The position numbers and the translations under genes are program-made. DNA of 54,167 nucleotides from Deltaproteobacteria bacterium (GTDB taxonomy: Bacteria; Desulfobacterota; Syntrophorhabdia; Syntrophorhabdales; Syntrophorhabdaceae). A model generated the notes under the pieces. The model ran no database searches, had not been told where the DNA came from, and was given only the letters and a program-made list of their open reading frames with translations. Of this stretch, positions 42,092 to 51,227 are shown piece after piece. Where the stretch lies: the NCBI GenBank assembly GCA_029777945.1, contig JAKORG010000037.1, positions 1 through 54,167 of the forward strand, given 5' to 3'. Every line of letters begins with the position of its first letter. The first letter of the stretch is position 1.

Positions 42092-42120
42092 ATAATAGAG
42101 GAAAAAGAGATTAAAGTCAA
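42092..42120 (-). promoter_or_regulatory. Sigma-70-like promoter of rplC
   Basis: On the minus strand, TTGACT (42120-42115) and TATTAT (42097-42092) are separated by 17 bp, about 30 bp before the L3 start codon. Both hexamers are close to consensus, so rplC should be transcribed on its own. Confidence 0.7.
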
Positions 42121-42162
42121 GTATTTAAAAGATAATAGCCTTTAAAAAACTAAATTATCACG

Positions 42163-43326
42163 CTATTCGATCTCTTTTATATGGAAAAGGAGGGTGCTCG
42201 ATAACATAACCAATACACCAAGGATAACTATACCAAGGCCAAAGCTGAATAGATCACCGGAGATGCCTAAAAAATACGGGATCAACCCCCCTCCAAATAA
42301 CATACTCAATGCAAGGATACTACCCGTTGCAAGGCTTCTTATATCACGCTCGAATATCCTTGCAATTGCCACAAGTCCAATTGGAAAAAAACCTGTAACA
42401 AAGATGGCTTGAAAAAAAAGGATAAATGCTATGTATTTAGCACCTACTATTCCCAGAAGTATCGTAAATATACTCGTAATAAACACCATGATAAAAATCA
42501 CACGCCTTAAATTAAATTTATCAACAATAAAACCACAGGCCACCGCTATCCCGATGGAACCGAGCCTTGATATAGCAAGGATTGTATTTGCAAAACCTAT
42601 ATCCATCTTCAGTTCTTTTGTAAGATATAAGGGTATAATAGAGTATATACCTAAATTAGCACCAGCAGAAAACACCCACAATAATGATAGAAGCCATAGA
42701 GCACGCTTTTTTATAATTTCCTTAAACATTGCCTTTGAAGGATTACTGATTTTCACCTCTTTACTTACATAATAAAAGATGCCCGCACATAAAATAAAAA
42801 AAACCCCATATACCATGAACATATCTCTCCATTTAAAAAAATGGAGGAGGAAAATAGAAATAAGGGGTGTTGCAAAGATTGCTATAGATGCCCCTGTATC
42901 ATGGATAGAAATAGCCTTGCCCCATTGTTTTTCACTATAATATTCGGTAATTAAAGGTATTGCCGCAGGTAAATATATTCCCACAGAAAAACCAAGTAAA
43001 AATGAAAATAGATAGAGTAATGAAAAGCTATAAACAAAGGGTATCAGAAAGTTTACAAGGCTCAGTAAAAGAAGGGATATTGTAATAGACTTCTTATAAC
43101 CCACCCTACCGGAAAAAAGGCCTGAAACAAATACACCTATACCATAACCAGCAGACAAAAATATGAATATACTACTTGCCTTTCCGTGACTAACAGAAAA
43201 CTCATCTTCTACAAGGGGTAAGATAGGAGAAAAGGCAATCCTGATAGAAAAATTAATAAACCATAAGAACCAAAGAAATAAAAGAAAAACCAGTCCCTTC
43301 CCTTTTAAGGTCTCATATTTTTCCAT
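42163..43326 (-). CDS. Major facilitator superfamily transporter
   Basis: A 387-residue inner-membrane protein with about 12 hydrophobic segments. GLFSGRVGYKKS between segments two and three matches the MFS loop motif (G-x-x-x-D/G-R-x-G-x-[KR]). A second-half counterpart reads GFIVDKFNLRRVIF. The N-terminus KGLVFLLFLWFLWFINFSIRIAFSPILPL resembles the oxalate/formate or sugar-phosphate antiporter groups, but the substrate is unknown. It is a single-gene unit; no close promoter is obvious. Confidence 0.92.
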   Translation of the reverse strand: MEKYETLKGKGLVFLLFLWFLWFINFSIRIAFSPILPLVEDEFSVSHGKASSIFIFLSAGYGIGVFVSGLFSGRVGYKKSITISLLLLSLVNFLIPFVYSFSLLYLFSFLLGFSVGIYLPAAIPLITEYYSEKQWGKAISIHDTGASIAIFATPLISIFLLHFFKWRDMFMVYGVFFILCAGIFYYVSKEVKISNPSKAMFKEIIKKRALWLLSLLWVFSAGANLGIYSIIPLYLTKELKMDIGFANTILAISRLGSIGIAVACGFIVDKFNLRRVIFIMVFITSIFTILLGIVGAKYIAFILFFQAIFVTGFFPIGLVAIARIFERDIRSLATGSILALSMLFGGGLIPYFLGISGDLFSFGLGIVILGVLVMLSSTLLFHIKEIE

Positions 43327-43399
43327 TGTTTTCTCTGATTATAAAATTTTTTCCATATTCTTTCAATGTTTCCCTTATTTACTCAGATAACATTAAACA

Positions 43400-44278
43400 T
43401 TAGCCATTAAAGGCGGGTATTAAGACCCTAAAATTAGAACCTTTACCTTCTTCACTTTCCACCTCTATTTTACCTCCATTTGCCTCTATAAGCCTTTTAC
43501 ACAAAGAAAGACCGAGTCCTGTGCCCTCTCCCTTCTCCTTTGTGGTAAAAAAAGGGTCAAAGATTTTATCAATTATCTCTTTTTTAATACCTTTACCATT
43601 GTCAGCAACGGATATAAAAACATAATCCCCTTCTTTTCCTGTGGTAATTTTTATTTCACCCCCTTGTGGCATTGCCTGAGCTGCATTCATTATTAAATTT
43701 ACAAGAATCTGTTGTATGTGTATGCTATCTACTTTTACATAAGGCAAATCTTCTGCCTTTATTATGTTCAACGTAATGTTTTTAAATCTCGTTAGATGGT
43801 GTTCCATAAAAAGCACCGTATCATTAACAATATCGTTTATAGCTACAGATTCATACTTGGGCTCATCCATTCTCGAAAAATTTAAGAGTTTTGATAATAC
43901 ACCGGATAATCTACCTGCCTCTCTTTCTATTATCTTTGAATATTTTGTTACTGCACCCAGATCTTTTGTATTTTGAATCCTTTTTGCAAAACCTTCGATA
44001 GTTATAAGGGGATTTTTTATCTCATGGGCAATGGAGCCTGCGAGTTCACCGATGGTAGATAGTTTATTTACCTTTATAAGCTCATCTTCTATTCTTTTTA
44101 TCTTCTCGTTTCTTACTTTTAATTCAATGAATTTATCATTTAAGGTTTCGTATACACGATTGAGTTCTTCAATATGGGCAGCAAGGAGCTTGCTCTTTGC
44201 ATCTGCGAGGTTTTTTAAATCTTCGAGCTCTATTTCTAATTCTCTAACCCTTTTTTTGAGGTCTTCGTAGTTTTCCAT
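43400..44278 (-). CDS. Soluble sensor histidine kinase
   Basis: A 292-residue kinase without membrane segments. An N-terminal coiled coil (about residues 1-70) leads to the HisKA domain with GELAGSIAHEIKNPLITIEG, which contains the phosphorylated His. The HATPase has the N-box QILVNLIMNAAQAMPQGG, DNGKGI, FDPFFTTKEKGEGTGLGLSL and the C-terminal GSNFRVLIP. There is no PAS or GAF sensor domain. The V4R gene ends 8 bp upstream and might supply the input. No response regulator is in the window. The ATG at 44278 is preferred to a TTG at 44290. Confidence 0.93.
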   Translation of the reverse strand: MENYEDLKKRVRELEIELEDLKNLADAKSKLLAAHIEELNRVYETLNDKFIELKVRNEKIKRIEDELIKVNKLSTIGELAGSIAHEIKNPLITIEGFAKRIQNTKDLGAVTKYSKIIEREAGRLSGVLSKLLNFSRMDEPKYESVAINDIVNDTVLFMEHHLTRFKNITLNIIKAEDLPYVKVDSIHIQQILVNLIMNAAQAMPQGGEIKITTGKEGDYVFISVADNGKGIKKEIIDKIFDPFFTTKEKGEGTGLGLSLCKRLIEANGGKIEVESEEGKGSNFRVLIPAFNG

Positions 44279-44286
44279 TTTAAATT

Positions 44287-44736
44287 TCAATAAAGTAGGA
44301 CATGGAACTCACAATAATTAAATCCTGTGGACCAACTTTTTTTCTGGGTAGACTTTGCCTTTTTTTTGTAGACCCTTTCAAAAAGCCCTGCAATTATACC
44401 ACTTTCCATATCGCAAAACATTTCCCCTGTATAAGGAAAACCTGCACACGTAATGCATTCATAGAGTTTAACCACAATGTGGTCTTCATCTATTAATTCT
44501 ATCTCAGGAATACCGATTTTTAGTTCAACGATCTTATTTTTAAAATCTTCGAGGCTAACTGCGCCTATCATATTCCCTACTTTTTTACCTATCATGTAAA
44601 GGGCAGCGCCAGAACTCTCTCCCAGTATTTCCCTCATGCCTATTATCCTTAATATTCTAAACAACTCCAGGGGCACTTGATTCCCTAATTCAGGTCTTAC
44701 TATCTGCTTTACTTCATCTATTTTATATTCTCTCAT
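44287..44736 (-). CDS. V4R-domain small-molecule sensor protein
   Basis: A 149-residue protein of the V4R (4-vinyl-reductase) domain. GESSGAALYMIGKKVGNMIG and the cysteine region VKLYECITCAGFPYTGEMFCDMESGIIAGLFERV are typical. The late FNYCEFHVLLY supplies another conserved Cys. V4R domains bind small hydrophobic ligands or metals and often sit at the N-terminus of regulators. The ATG at 44736 has GGAG upstream and overlaps the suhB stop by 4 bp (ATGA). It is followed directly by a histidine kinase that lacks its own sensor domain. Confidence 0.85.
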   Translation of the reverse strand: MREYKIDEVKQIVRPELGNQVPLELFRILRIIGMREILGESSGAALYMIGKKVGNMIGAVSLEDFKNKIVELKIGIPEIELIDEDHIVVKLYECITCAGFPYTGEMFCDMESGIIAGLFERVYKKKAKSTQKKSWSTGFNYCEFHVLLY

Positions 44737-45527
44737 TGCTCGCTCCAATTACTTTTATTTTTCTGTAAAACATGAAGCATATCTTTATGTATCAAGCCAT
44801 TTGAGGCAACTATTTCATCTTTATAAATATCGAACTTATTTCCTTTAAAATCTGTTATAATACCTCCTGCCTCCTCGACTATAATTGAGCCTGCTGCCAT
44901 ATCCCAGGGCTTCAGCTTTAATTCCCAGAATCCGTCAAATCTCCCGCAGGCAAGATAACACATATTCAGTGCCGCTGAACCGTCCCTTCTTATAGCCTGG
45001 GCCTCATAGATAAAGGAGATAAAATTTTCTATATTGTTCCTTTTGCTTGTTGGCAGGTCATAGGGAAAACCTGTAGAAAGCAAAGCCTGTTTTAGATTAT
45101 CAATTTTTGACACGAATATTCTCTTTTTATTCAGATATGCACCTTCTTTTTTCTTTGCATAGAATAACTCTTTAAAAATAGGGTTATAGACAACACCCAA
45201 TGTTATGAAACCATTTTCTTCATAGGCAATGGATGTACAAAAAAAGGGGTATCCGTGGGCGTAATTTGTTGTTCCGTCTAAGGGATCCACGATCCATCTT
45301 TTTTTATCTCCTCCAAAATAGTTTTTCTTTTCTTCGCTTATAATCTCATCATCGGGAAAATTATCCTTTATCAAACTTATTATCCTTTCCTGGCATGCCA
45401 AATCTACATCTGTAACGAGGTCTATAGTGCCTTTATGCCTAATACCGATCTTTTTTCCAAAATATTTCCTCTGTATTTTTCCTGATTCTAAAACGCAATG
45501 AATTGTAAATTTGAGTATCTCATCCAT
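44733..45527 (-). CDS. suhB: Inositol monophosphatase family protein
   Basis: A 264-residue Mg-dependent phosphatase. Metal-site motifs are IISEEKKN, RWIVDPLDGTTNYAHGYPFF and ELKLKPWDMAAGSIIVEEAGG, the complete FIG/IMPase signature. It may act on inositol-1-phosphate or related sugar phosphates; in E. coli SuhB also affects rRNA antitermination. It is first in a group with the V4R protein and the histidine kinase and overlaps the former by 4 bp. Confidence 0.94.
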   Translation of the reverse strand: MDEILKFTIHCVLESGKIQRKYFGKKIGIRHKGTIDLVTDVDLACQERIISLIKDNFPDDEIISEEKKNYFGGDKKRWIVDPLDGTTNYAHGYPFFCTSIAYEENGFITLGVVYNPIFKELFYAKKKEGAYLNKKRIFVSKIDNLKQALLSTGFPYDLPTSKRNNIENFISFIYEAQAIRRDGSAALNMCYLACGRFDGFWELKLKPWDMAAGSIIVEEAGGIITDFKGNKFDIYKDEIVASNGLIHKDMLHVLQKNKSNWSEQ

Positions 45528-45573
45528 ATTTCAAGCCCCTTTTTCAAAGAACAACTAATTTTTTGTTTTGATT

Positions 45574-46602
45574 CTACACATCCTTTTTGTCTATTAAATA
45601 TTTTAAGGTCTTCACAAAATATGCATTATACTTGTGTTTCTGAATAGGAAACCTGATAAATGACCCTTCTTGTGTCTCATAAACATCGACAATGACATTT
45701 CTTTTTTTTAACCCATCTTTGAGTTCTCCATCATCTAAGCCTACTTTTAATAACAAAAAATTACAGCCCGTGTCTATAACATTTATAGCCTCGTAAGATT
45801 TCAACCTTTCTACAATGTATGCCTTCTCGTTTTTTATAAATTCTATCGTCCTTTTTTTATAGCGTTTGTCCTTTAATGCAGTTTTTGAAGCTATATATGC
45901 AATATAAGGCACAGAATAATAATCGCACTCAAAACTATTCTTTATATAAGAAATAACATCCTTGCCTCCTATTAAATAACCGAAAGGCATACCTGCCAAA
46001 CCGTAAAATGTGGAAAAGGTCCTTAATATCAAAATATAATTTGAGGAGACAATCTTATTTATTTCAGATGCTGTGTCTATATAGTCCAAAAGCGATTCAT
46101 CGATGATAATCATTTTTTTCTTTTCATTGGAAAGCCAAACGAGTTCATCCCATTTATCTTTATCAATTATTTTTCCTGTTATGTTATGAGGATTCGGTAA
46201 GATTATTAATTCGCCTTCATCACAGGTTTTTTTTAGCTCCTCCAGATCGTAGACCTTATCGAAAAAAAAACCAGTAGAAAATGGTATTATTTCAAATCCT
46301 AATCTCTCAGCCAATATTTTGTACCTATTATGGATAGGTAGAGGAATCAACACCTGTTTTGCCTTTACTATTTTGAATATCTTCTTTAGAAGATCTGTGG
46401 AACCATGACTTATAAAGATTTGCCCTTCTGTTATATTGTATGTCTTTTTAAGGTAATCCAAAAATTGTTTATAGGCCAAATCATTGTATGAACTTAAATA
46501 TTTTATGGCCTTTCTAATGCGGTTTTTTACCTTTGGTGCTACTCCCAAAGGGTTTATATCATGGATAAAATTATACATCTTATGGGCGGATGATGTTTTC
46601 AT
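45574..46602 (-). CDS. Class I/II aminotransferase-like protein lacking the PLP lysine
   Basis: A 342-residue fold-type I protein similar to histidinol-phosphate aminotransferase and threonine-phosphate decarboxylase. ISHGSTDLLKKIF, LIILPNPHNITGKI and IIIDESLLDYID mark the large domain. The segment that normally reads R-x-x-S-K-x-[FY]-x-L-A-G-L-R-x-G-Y is here RTFSTFYGLAGMPFGY: the Schiff-base Lys is Thr (about residue 198) and the phosphate-binding Arg is Pro. The protein is otherwise full length with FIRFPIQK at the end. It may not catalyse PLP chemistry. I use the ATG at 46602; an upstream TTG lies inside a terminator. Confidence 0.82.
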   Translation of the reverse strand: MKTSSAHKMYNFIHDINPLGVAPKVKNRIRKAIKYLSSYNDLAYKQFLDYLKKTYNITEGQIFISHGSTDLLKKIFKIVKAKQVLIPLPIHNRYKILAERLGFEIIPFSTGFFFDKVYDLEELKKTCDEGELIILPNPHNITGKIIDKDKWDELVWLSNEKKKMIIIDESLLDYIDTASEINKIVSSNYILILRTFSTFYGLAGMPFGYLIGGKDVISYIKNSFECDYYSVPYIAYIASKTALKDKRYKKRTIEFIKNEKAYIVERLKSYEAINVIDTGCNFLLLKVGLDDGELKDGLKKRNVIVDVYETQEGSFIRFPIQKHKYNAYFVKTLKYLIDKKDV

Positions 46603-46617
46603 TTTCGTTTTAAATAT

Positions 46618-46654
46618 ACAAAAAAAGCGGGGGATAAACAACCCCCGCTTTTTA
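46618..46654. terminator. Rho-independent terminator after the CoA ligase gene
   Basis: The stem AAGCGGGGG/CCCCCGCTT (one bulged base possible) with loop ATAAACAA, flanked by A-run and T-run, works on either strand. It lies just beyond the stop of the minus-strand CoA ligase (46674) and before the aminotransferase-like gene. Confidence 0.85.
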
Positions 46655-46673
46655 ATAACCGCCTTAAAAAGGA

Positions 46674-48284
46674 TTATACGTTTTCACTCCATTTACCGTA
46701 TTTCTCTCTTAAAATCCTGTGGAGGATCTTTCCGGCACCGCTTCTTGGCATCTCTTCGTCCTTTATAAAGATTACTTTTCTTGGAATCTTATAACCTGCA
46801 ATCTTGCCCCTGCAGAATTCAGCGATCTCTTCAGGTGTTGCAGTCTGGCCCTCATGGAGCACAACCACTGCGGTTACCTGTTCACCCCATTTTTCATGGG
46901 GAGTTCCAATAACAGCCACATCTTTTACCTTCGGGTGCCCACCTACCACATTCTCAACCTCTGAAGGATAAACATTCTCACCACCGGAGATAATCATATT
47001 GGCTTTTCTATCTACGAGGTAATAGTAACCCTCTTCATCTCTATATGCCATGTCACCGGCACTGAAATATTCGCCTTTCATTGCTGCAGCGGTCTTCTCA
47101 GGCTCTTTCCAGTATTCTTCAAAAAGCATGGGGCTTCTTGAATAGAGTTCGCCCACTACATTGGGCTGTGTAATAAGGTTACCATCTTCATCATATAGTC
47201 TGATGATATCAGTTCCTATAACCTCACGGCCAATGGAACCGAGTTTTGTTAACTGTTCGTGTGGTTTCAAGACTGTCACAATGCCTGCCTCTGTTGAACC
47301 GTATGCTTCATAAAGCTCTGAGTTGGGGAACATCTTGAGGATACCAAGCTTTGTATCTCTCCTTGCCGGTGCAGAGGAGATTAATAGTTTTTTAATGGAT
47401 GTAAGGTCGTATTTATTTTTTACCTCATCCGGTAATGCAAGCATCATGATATAGTGCGTTGGAACCAGAGAGGTAAAGGTAATCTTGTGGTCTGAGAAGG
47501 TCTTGAGAAGGTCTTCAGGGTTAAAGCTTACCATGTTATAAGCCATGACAGTGCCACCTACCCAGGTATTTACGAATGAATAGAAAAGTGAATTCACGTG
47601 GCAGCACGGCATAACGAGAAGGGTAATATCGTCAAAATTGAACTGATGGTCGAAAATCATGATAAAATACTGGGCAAATAAAGATGCATGTGTTTTTACA
47701 ACACCCTTTGGCCTACCTGTTGTTCCACCTGTATACATGATAACCCATGGGTCATCGGCATCTACAACTGTCTCGGGTTCCTCAGCGCTTGCTGCAGCCA
47801 GGGCATCCTCATATGAGATATATCCATCATAATGGGGATTGCCTATTTCAGCAAAAGAAACATATTTTTCCACAGTTGGTATGTTTTTCTTCATGCCGTT
47901 GACCATTTCGATCCATGGATATTCCTTGCCGTCTCTCGGGCTTGTTCCTCCCTGAACAATAAAAACCTTTGCCTCGCAGTGATTTATAATGTATTCCATC
48001 TCAGGTGGTGCAAGTCTGAACATAATGGGAACACAAATAAAACCACCTTTTGCAGCAGCTGCATATATTTCCATCCATTCAACACAGTTGTACGCCAAAA
48101 CTGCAAACCTATCCCCCTTTTTCATCCCCATATTTGCGAGGGCATTTGCAAGCCTACAAGACCTTTCATTCCACTGCTTGAAGGTATATTCCTTATAAAG
48201 GTCCTTTGCACCGATCTTGTTCGGCCACTTAAATGCATTTACCCTCAAAACATCTTTTGCTGTCATCCAACGCCCGTTTTTCAT
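46674..48284 (-). CDS. Acyl-CoA synthetase / AMP-dependent ligase
   Basis: A 536-residue ANL-superfamily enzyme that activates a carboxylic acid with ATP and CoA. The P-loop-like motif is VIMYTGGTTGRPKGVVKTHAS (read in two parts). YEAYGSTEAG is motif A5, and GEYFSAGDMAYRDEEGYYYLVDRKANMIISGG spans the hinge. The C-terminal catalytic Lys lies in PRSGAGKILHRILR. It resembles medium/long-chain fatty acid or aryl-CoA ligases; the substrate is unknown. It follows glcF by 53 bp and ends at a strong terminator, so glcD-glcF-ligase may be one transcript. Confidence 0.94.
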   Translation of the reverse strand: MKNGRWMTAKDVLRVNAFKWPNKIGAKDLYKEYTFKQWNERSCRLANALANMGMKKGDRFAVLAYNCVEWMEIYAAAAKGGFICVPIMFRLAPPEMEYIINHCEAKVFIVQGGTSPRDGKEYPWIEMVNGMKKNIPTVEKYVSFAEIGNPHYDGYISYEDALAAASAEEPETVVDADDPWVIMYTGGTTGRPKGVVKTHASLFAQYFIMIFDHQFNFDDITLLVMPCCHVNSLFYSFVNTWVGGTVMAYNMVSFNPEDLLKTFSDHKITFTSLVPTHYIMMLALPDEVKNKYDLTSIKKLLISSAPARRDTKLGILKMFPNSELYEAYGSTEAGIVTVLKPHEQLTKLGSIGREVIGTDIIRLYDEDGNLITQPNVVGELYSRSPMLFEEYWKEPEKTAAAMKGEYFSAGDMAYRDEEGYYYLVDRKANMIISGGENVYPSEVENVVGGHPKVKDVAVIGTPHEKWGEQVTAVVVLHEGQTATPEEIAEFCRGKIAGYKIPRKVIFIKDEEMPRSGAGKILHRILREKYGKWSENV

Positions 48285-48337
48285 ACTTACCTCCCTACAT
48301 GTTTTATTAATTTTTAATTGGTGTTATGTGCATGCTG

Positions 48338-49606
48338 TTACTCTACCAGCTCGAGAAAATGATAAACCTTCTGGGGCATCTTATTCTGTAAGATATTGTC
48401 TATCAAGTTTATCATACATCCCGGGCAGGCAGTAACAACTATATCTGCCCCTGTTGCATTTATACCTGCCATCTTTTTGGCAGCAATCTTTTTCGTTAAA
48501 TCATAATGGTAAACGCTGAAAGAGCCACCCATACCGCAACATAAATCAGTATTGGGCATCTCTACGTATTTAAGTCCCTTTAAGCCTTTGAGGATAGCCC
48601 TTGGCTGTGCCTGAATATTCTGGTATCTCACCAAGTGACAGGGGTCATGCCAGGTTGCAGTTTTACCTTCAAACTCTTTTTTGAGTTTCAATTCCTCTGG
48701 CTTAACCTTCATCACATCTATGATGAACTCAGTGCTGTCTTTAATCTTTTTCTTAAATTCTTCATACCTTTTCTGCTGGTCTTCATTGTCGGGAAGATAT
48801 TTTTCGTAATCTTTAAGGGTCGAGCTACATGTTGCACAACCAGTAACAATCATATCTACGTCTTTAAATGCCTCTATATTTTTCTCTGCAAGCATCCTCC
48901 CTGTTTCAAAATCTCCGCTGAAATAAATTGCAGCGCCACAACATGATTGCTCCTGGGGAACCACAACCTCTATACCCCTCTTTGTCATAAAATCTATCAT
49001 TTTAAGTCCCAGTTCAGGGTATACAAAGTCTGTGGCACAACCCATAAAAAACCCTACCCTCATAACAGGTGCCTTACCATCCTGGGGTTTGTATACTGGT
49101 TTTACCATATCCCTTAAAAAGGTCTTTGCAATTTCAGGGATATTTCTACCTTGGCCAAGGGCCTTTAGGAAATCGGGCAGATGCCTTATTTTTCCTTCTG
49201 TTTTAGGCAGTAGCCACTGAAATGCCTTTGCAAGTCTTACATAATTTCCAAATGCCTTCCTGTTTGCCATTACCTTTCTGAAAGCAAAGTTCTTGACAAA
49301 GCCAAGCCCTTTGTTTTTTACCATCTGAGCCCTGGCACCTACAACAACTCTATCTATTTGAGTTTTAGCAGGACAGTTCACAACACAGCGCTTACATAAA
49401 AGACACTTCCCTATAATTTTCCCCAATTCATCGGTAAATTTCTGCTCACCCTTTAGTGCAAGCTTTACAAGGTAGTTTTTCCCCCTTGCCACAGATGTCT
49501 CAACCCTCTCTTCCTGATAAACCGGACAAAAGAAGCTACAAAAACCGCATTTCATACATTGGTCAGCAAATTGTTCTATTTTTTTAAGCTCTTTTAAGTC
49601 TTCCAT
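48338..49606 (-). CDS. glcF: Fe-S oxidoreductase, GlcF/LutA-like (CCG domains)
   Basis: A 422-residue protein with two N-terminal 4Fe-4S motifs (QCMKCGFCSFFCPVY near residue 17; KCLLCKRCVVNCPAK near residue 68). Two cysteine-rich CCG domains follow: FFMGCATDFVYPELG...SCCGAAIYFSGD, then TWHDPCHLVRYQNI...LCCGMGGSF...ACPGCMINLID. It would pass electrons from the FAD subunit upstream (20-bp gap) to a quinone or heterodisulfide-reductase-type acceptor. It could be the glycolate or D-lactate dehydrogenase partner. Confidence 0.92.
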   Translation of the reverse strand: MEDLKELKKIEQFADQCMKCGFCSFFCPVYQEERVETSVARGKNYLVKLALKGEQKFTDELGKIIGKCLLCKRCVVNCPAKTQIDRVVVGARAQMVKNKGLGFVKNFAFRKVMANRKAFGNYVRLAKAFQWLLPKTEGKIRHLPDFLKALGQGRNIPEIAKTFLRDMVKPVYKPQDGKAPVMRVGFFMGCATDFVYPELGLKMIDFMTKRGIEVVVPQEQSCCGAAIYFSGDFETGRMLAEKNIEAFKDVDMIVTGCATCSSTLKDYEKYLPDNEDQQKRYEEFKKKIKDSTEFIIDVMKVKPEELKLKKEFEGKTATWHDPCHLVRYQNIQAQPRAILKGLKGLKYVEMPNTDLCCGMGGSFSVYHYDLTKKIAAKKMAGINATGADIVVTACPGCMINLIDNILQNKMPQKVYHFLELVE

Positions 49607-49625
49607 AGCGCAAGCTCCTTTTTAA

Positions 49626-51005
49626 CTATTCCCAAATCTTACCAGGGTTCATTATGTTATTGGGGTCAAAGAGCGCCTTAATCTTCTTCATCAAATCAAT
49701 AACCACAGGGTCAAGCTGTCTCTTTAAAAACTTCTGCTTCTCAAGTCCTATACCATGTTCACCAGAGAGCACGCCACCTAATGCGACAGCCTCTTCTATA
49801 ATCTCATCCATTGCCTTCACTGACCTGCTATAGTGTTCCTCATTATTTATATCTGTGAGTATAGCCGGGTGAAGATTACCATCACCGGCATGACCGAGAA
49901 CAACTATTTCAATATTATATTTTTTTGCAAGCTCTTTACACTTATTTATTAAGTCAGGTATCTTTCTCCTTGGCACAGTTACGTCTTCAGCAAAAACAGT
50001 CTTTGCCTTACCAAATACTGCTGCAAAACCAGCCCTCCTTGCAAGCCAGTATTTATTTGCCTCATCCATGTCCTTTGCAATTCTTACATCTATAGCACCG
50101 TATTTTTTAACAATATCCACAATCTTTTCCGTCTCTTTTTCAACAGCTTCAGGGATTCCATCACATTCAAAAAGTAAAACTGCATCTGCATCCTTTGGCA
50201 GACCCATAGGCATCATCTCTTCAATTCTATTTATAACCCAGTTATCGAGAAGCTCAATTTTGTCTGGAATAACGCCGTTTTCGAGGACTCTGAAGACGCT
50301 CTCCCCTGCCTTTGCCACATCTGCATATACTGCCATTGTGGTCTTTCTTGCCGGTGGCAAAGGATTGAGCTTTAATTCTGCCTTTGTAATAACACCGAGT
50401 GTTCCCTCTGAACTAATAAATATATGCAAAAGGTCATAACCTACTACATTTTTCAATGTTCTACCGCCAAGATTTACGATTTCACCTGTTGGTAGAACCA
50501 CCTCAAGACCGAGCACATACTGTTTGGTAACACCGTATTTAACGCATGCAGGGCCACCTGCATTTTCTGCAATAATCCCGCCTATTGTGGCACCGAGAAA
50601 ACTCTGAGGGTCAGGAGGAAAGAAAAGCCCATCTTTTGCAAGGGCAATATTTAAATCCTGTAAAACAACGCCTGGTTCAACGGTTGCTGTTAGATTTTCT
50701 TTATCAATTTTAAGAATCTTATTCATCTTGGTTGTGCAAAGGACAATCCCGCCTAACCACGGGACAGACCCTCCGCTTACATTTGTACCCCCGCCCCTTG
50801 GGGTAACAGGAATTTTTTCTTTATTTGCCAGTTTCATAATCTCAGACACCTGCTGGGTTGTTGTAGGGAATACGACTACGTCAGGTTCACGAATCCAGCT
50901 TGTAGTTCCGTCATACGAGTATGCTTTAAGCGCCTCAGGTGTGGTTAAAACGTTTTCCTTACCTACAATCCTTTCAAGCTCATTTTTTATAGATTCCTTT
51001 AACAT
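49626..51005 (-). CDS. glcD: FAD-linked oxidase, GlcD/D-lactate dehydrogenase type
   Basis: A 459-residue flavoprotein oxidising an alpha-hydroxy acid such as glycolate or D-lactate. The PP-loop FAD domain carries VTPRGGGTNVSGGSVPWLGG, PPDPQSFLGATIGGIIAENAGG and GYDLLHIFISSEGTLGVIT. The C-terminal cap has IVVLGHAGDGNLHPAI and LSGEHGIGLEKQKFL. Together with glcF it forms a two-subunit dehydrogenase. A consensus promoter sits 30-60 bp upstream and AGGGGGTATGA precedes the ATG. Substrate cannot be read from sequence. Confidence 0.95.
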   Translation of the reverse strand: MLKESIKNELERIVGKENVLTTPEALKAYSYDGTTSWIREPDVVVFPTTTQQVSEIMKLANKEKIPVTPRGGGTNVSGGSVPWLGGIVLCTTKMNKILKIDKENLTATVEPGVVLQDLNIALAKDGLFFPPDPQSFLGATIGGIIAENAGGPACVKYGVTKQYVLGLEVVLPTGEIVNLGGRTLKNVVGYDLLHIFISSEGTLGVITKAELKLNPLPPARKTTMAVYADVAKAGESVFRVLENGVIPDKIELLDNWVINRIEEMMPMGLPKDADAVLLFECDGIPEAVEKETEKIVDIVKKYGAIDVRIAKDMDEANKYWLARRAGFAAVFGKAKTVFAEDVTVPRRKIPDLINKCKELAKKYNIEIVVLGHAGDGNLHPAILTDINNEEHYSRSVKAMDEIIEEAVALGGVLSGEHGIGLEKQKFLKRQLDPVVIDLMKKIKALFDPNNIMNPGKIWE

Positions 51006-51037
51006 TCATACCCCCTGCTTTAAATTTTTTGTTATTC

Positions 51038-51067
51038 AAAGTATCCTTTTTTTGCACCATTTGTCAA
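51038..51067 (-). promoter_or_regulatory. Sigma-70-like promoter of glcD-glcF-CoA ligase
   Basis: A perfect TTGACA (51067-51062) and TACTTT (51043-51038) are separated by 18 bp on the minus strand. The predicted 5' leader to the glcD ATG is about 26 nt. The remaining 160 bp to the next plus-strand gene show no RNA or repeat that I can recognise. Confidence 0.6.
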
Positions 51068-51227
51068 GAAAATATAGAATGTTACGCATGAAAAAGGCTT
51101 AAACAAAGGGGTCTAAAAAAACTGCAAGCGTTTGTCATAATGAACAGCTAACACTGGAATATGTATACAAAATTTTTTTTACTAATCTTCAAATTTACGA
51201 GAAAAGTATGGTCTTAATAAAAAAATC

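Noticed and set aside
46602-46641. Thirteen-residue N-terminal extension of the aminotransferase-like protein starting at TTG
   Set aside because: The extension lies partly in the hairpin of the CoA ligase terminator and is not family-like.
51006-51227. Small RNA or riboswitch in the glcD-phosphoesterase gap
   Set aside because: Only a promoter for glcD can be supported; I see no stable hairpin with a T-run and no known aptamer pattern.
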